In this document: in pieces, positions 4,753 to 5,533 of the stretch
How positions within the stretch are numbered: position 1 is the stretch's first letter
Layout of the letters: each line of letters begins with the position of its first letter
Assembly: GCA_014382085.1 (NCBI GenBank)
Contig: JACNKJ010000030.1
Span: forward strand, 1 to 5,533
DNA: 5,533 nucleotides
Direction of reading: 5' to 3'
From: a bacterium
GTDB lineage: Bacteria; Krumholzibacteriota; Krumholzibacteriia; JACNKJ01
Made by a program: the position numbers and the translations under genes
The notes under the pieces: generated by a model
What the model saw: the letters and a program-made list of their open reading frames with translations, nothing else
Told to the model about the DNA's origin: nothing
Database searches by the model: none

Positions 4753-5533
4753 TTACTTGATTAGAACCATGCGCTGGGATTCCACATCGTCACCTGCTTT
4801 GAGCATGCCGAGATAGACACCGGAGGACAGACTGATTCCCGCACTATCCCGACCATCCCAAGTCCGCTGATAAGAACCCGATGCCTGATACCCATCAAAC
4901 AGAGTTCGGATATGCGCGCCGCTAACATCGTAGATCGACAGCTTGACTTGGCAGTCATGCTGCAATCTGTAGCGAAGAGTGGTGCTTGGATTAAAAGGAT
5001 TGGGAGAGCTGGGGTAGAGCTGGGCCTTGTGGCTTGCTGGCGCGACCTCAGGCCAATCGGTAGCGCCGGTAGGCCCATTCTCCGGAACAAAGCTGAAGTC
5101 GTCTATGATCACTTCCTGCTCCGTAGCAGGTGGGCCGTCGAACTGCCAGAGGTTCATATGTACGCGAGGTTGTTCAGGTCTCGGAATGTGAGGTCCAGTG
5201 TAAACCCACTCATGCAGCATGTTCTCAGGGGATTCATCTTCCGGCCCGCCACGCCAGCTACGAAACTCCACGCGATCGGCCAGCCAGTTGAATGCGTGGC
5301 TTGAAAGCTCATCGACGCCGAAACTCGCATCAAAGCGATCGATGTTTCCCGGCCAGTCATAGGGCTGGGCCACGAATTGGGCGATCTCGTTTCCCGAATT
5401 CGCCCAACGACTGAATTCCACGTCAATTTCATTGTAGGGATTCCACCAAAGGTAGCCATTGTCCCAACAGGGTCCGTATTGCCAGATGAACAGACCGAGG
5501 ACTGCATGGACATCGAGCTGATCAAGCGCGCCC
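4753..5533 (-). CDS. Secreted GH16-like glycosidase with FlgD-like C-terminal sorting module, 5'-truncated
   Basis: The frame stays open through the right edge, giving 259 visible residues; the start and any signal peptide lie outside. A GTG at 5421 is internal. Visible residues 35-39, EIDVE, fit the GH16 catalytic core ExDxE (nucleophile Glu35, acid/base Glu39). They follow LGLFIWQYG and precede EFSRWAN...AQFVAQPYDWPGN. Later come HAFNWLADRVEFRSW, matching the family block around W-x-PD-R-V-x-F, then RVHMNLWQFDG and VIIDDFSF, the usual last strands. GH16 enzymes cleave beta-1,3/1,4-glucans or galactans with retention. Residues about 173-259 are a FlgD-like Ig module (SSPNPFNPSTTLRYRL, YDVSGAHIRTL, TWDGRDSAGI, SSGVY, final MVLIK), known in FCB bacteria as a type IX-like export or anchoring tail. 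Linker residues about 150-172 are Pro/Ala-rich. It converges on the secreted-protein gene, with its own terminator. Exact substrate is unresolved. Confidence 0.85.
   Translation of the reverse strand, partial: GALDQLDVHAVLGLFIWQYGPCWDNGYLWWNPYNEIDVEFSRWANSGNEIAQFVAQPYDWPGNIDRFDASFGVDELSSHAFNWLADRVEFRSWRGGPEDESPENMLHEWVYTGPHIPRPEQPRVHMNLWQFDGPPATEQEVIIDDFSFVPENGPTGATDWPEVAPASHKAQLYPSSPNPFNPSTTLRYRLQHDCQVKLSIYDVSGAHIRTLFDGYQASGSYQRTWDGRDSAGISLSSGVYLGMLKAGDDVESQRMVLIK

Noticed and set aside
4912..5304. 130-codon plus-strand open frame opposite the GH16-like gene
   Set aside because: The opposite strand encodes clear GH16 and FlgD-like motifs over the same stretch.
1..5533. tRNA, rRNA, CRISPR array, transposase or phage genes
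   Set aside because: No repeated spacer array, cloverleaf-like segment, inverted-repeat-bounded element or mobile-element protein motif was seen on either strand.

Overview
The window looks like a chromosomal piece of a free-living, probably aquatic, Gram-negative bacterium from the broad FCB neighbourhood (for example an Eisenbacteria-, Krumholzibacteria- or Latescibacteria-like lineage). The main clue is the C-terminus of the rightmost gene: a FlgD-like Ig module with PNPFNP, YDVSG, WDGRD and SSGVY motifs, ending MVLIK. This is the type IX-style sorting tail typical of secreted proteins in those groups. A lipoprotein signal on another gene fits a diderm cell. The phylum call is inference.

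Layout, left to right. (1) 1-1071, plus strand: the 3' end of a large regulator-like protein, with a helical linker, a degenerate GNAT-like domain and a C-terminal OmpR/PhoB-type winged helix; its 5' part lies outside the window. (2) 1068-2081, minus strand: a lipoprotein of glycoside hydrolase family 17 (beta-1,3-glucan-active fold). It meets gene 1 tail to tail, and the two stop codons share the palindrome CTAG. (3) 2122-3579, minus strand: a GPH-family (MelB-like) sugar:cation symporter, 40 nt upstream of the GH17 gene and almost certainly in one operon with it. (4) 3580-3918: a 339-nt divergent regulatory region holding a long stem-loop, a three-codon leader ORF, a plausible plus-strand promoter with a palindrome in its spacer, and four copies of an ACCGAT-like half-site. 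(5) 3919-4629, plus strand: a small secreted beta-rich protein with an aromatic patch, perhaps a carbohydrate-binding jelly roll. (6) 4630-4752: two intrinsic terminators, one for each of the convergent genes. (7) 4753 to the right edge, minus strand: the 3' part of a secreted GH16-like enzyme with the FlgD-like sorting module.

Taken together this reads as a beta-glucan utilisation locus. The GH16-like enzyme would cut polymer outside the cell or at its surface, and the secreted beta-sandwich protein may bind glycan. The GH17 lipoprotein would trim oligosaccharides at the envelope, and the GPH symporter would import the small products. No SusC/SusD pair, kinase or cytoplasmic glucosidase is visible in the window. 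The GH16 motif is the ExDxE form, so a mixed-linkage or other beta-glucan is as possible as laminarin. The regulator at the left may control the locus, but only proximity suggests it.
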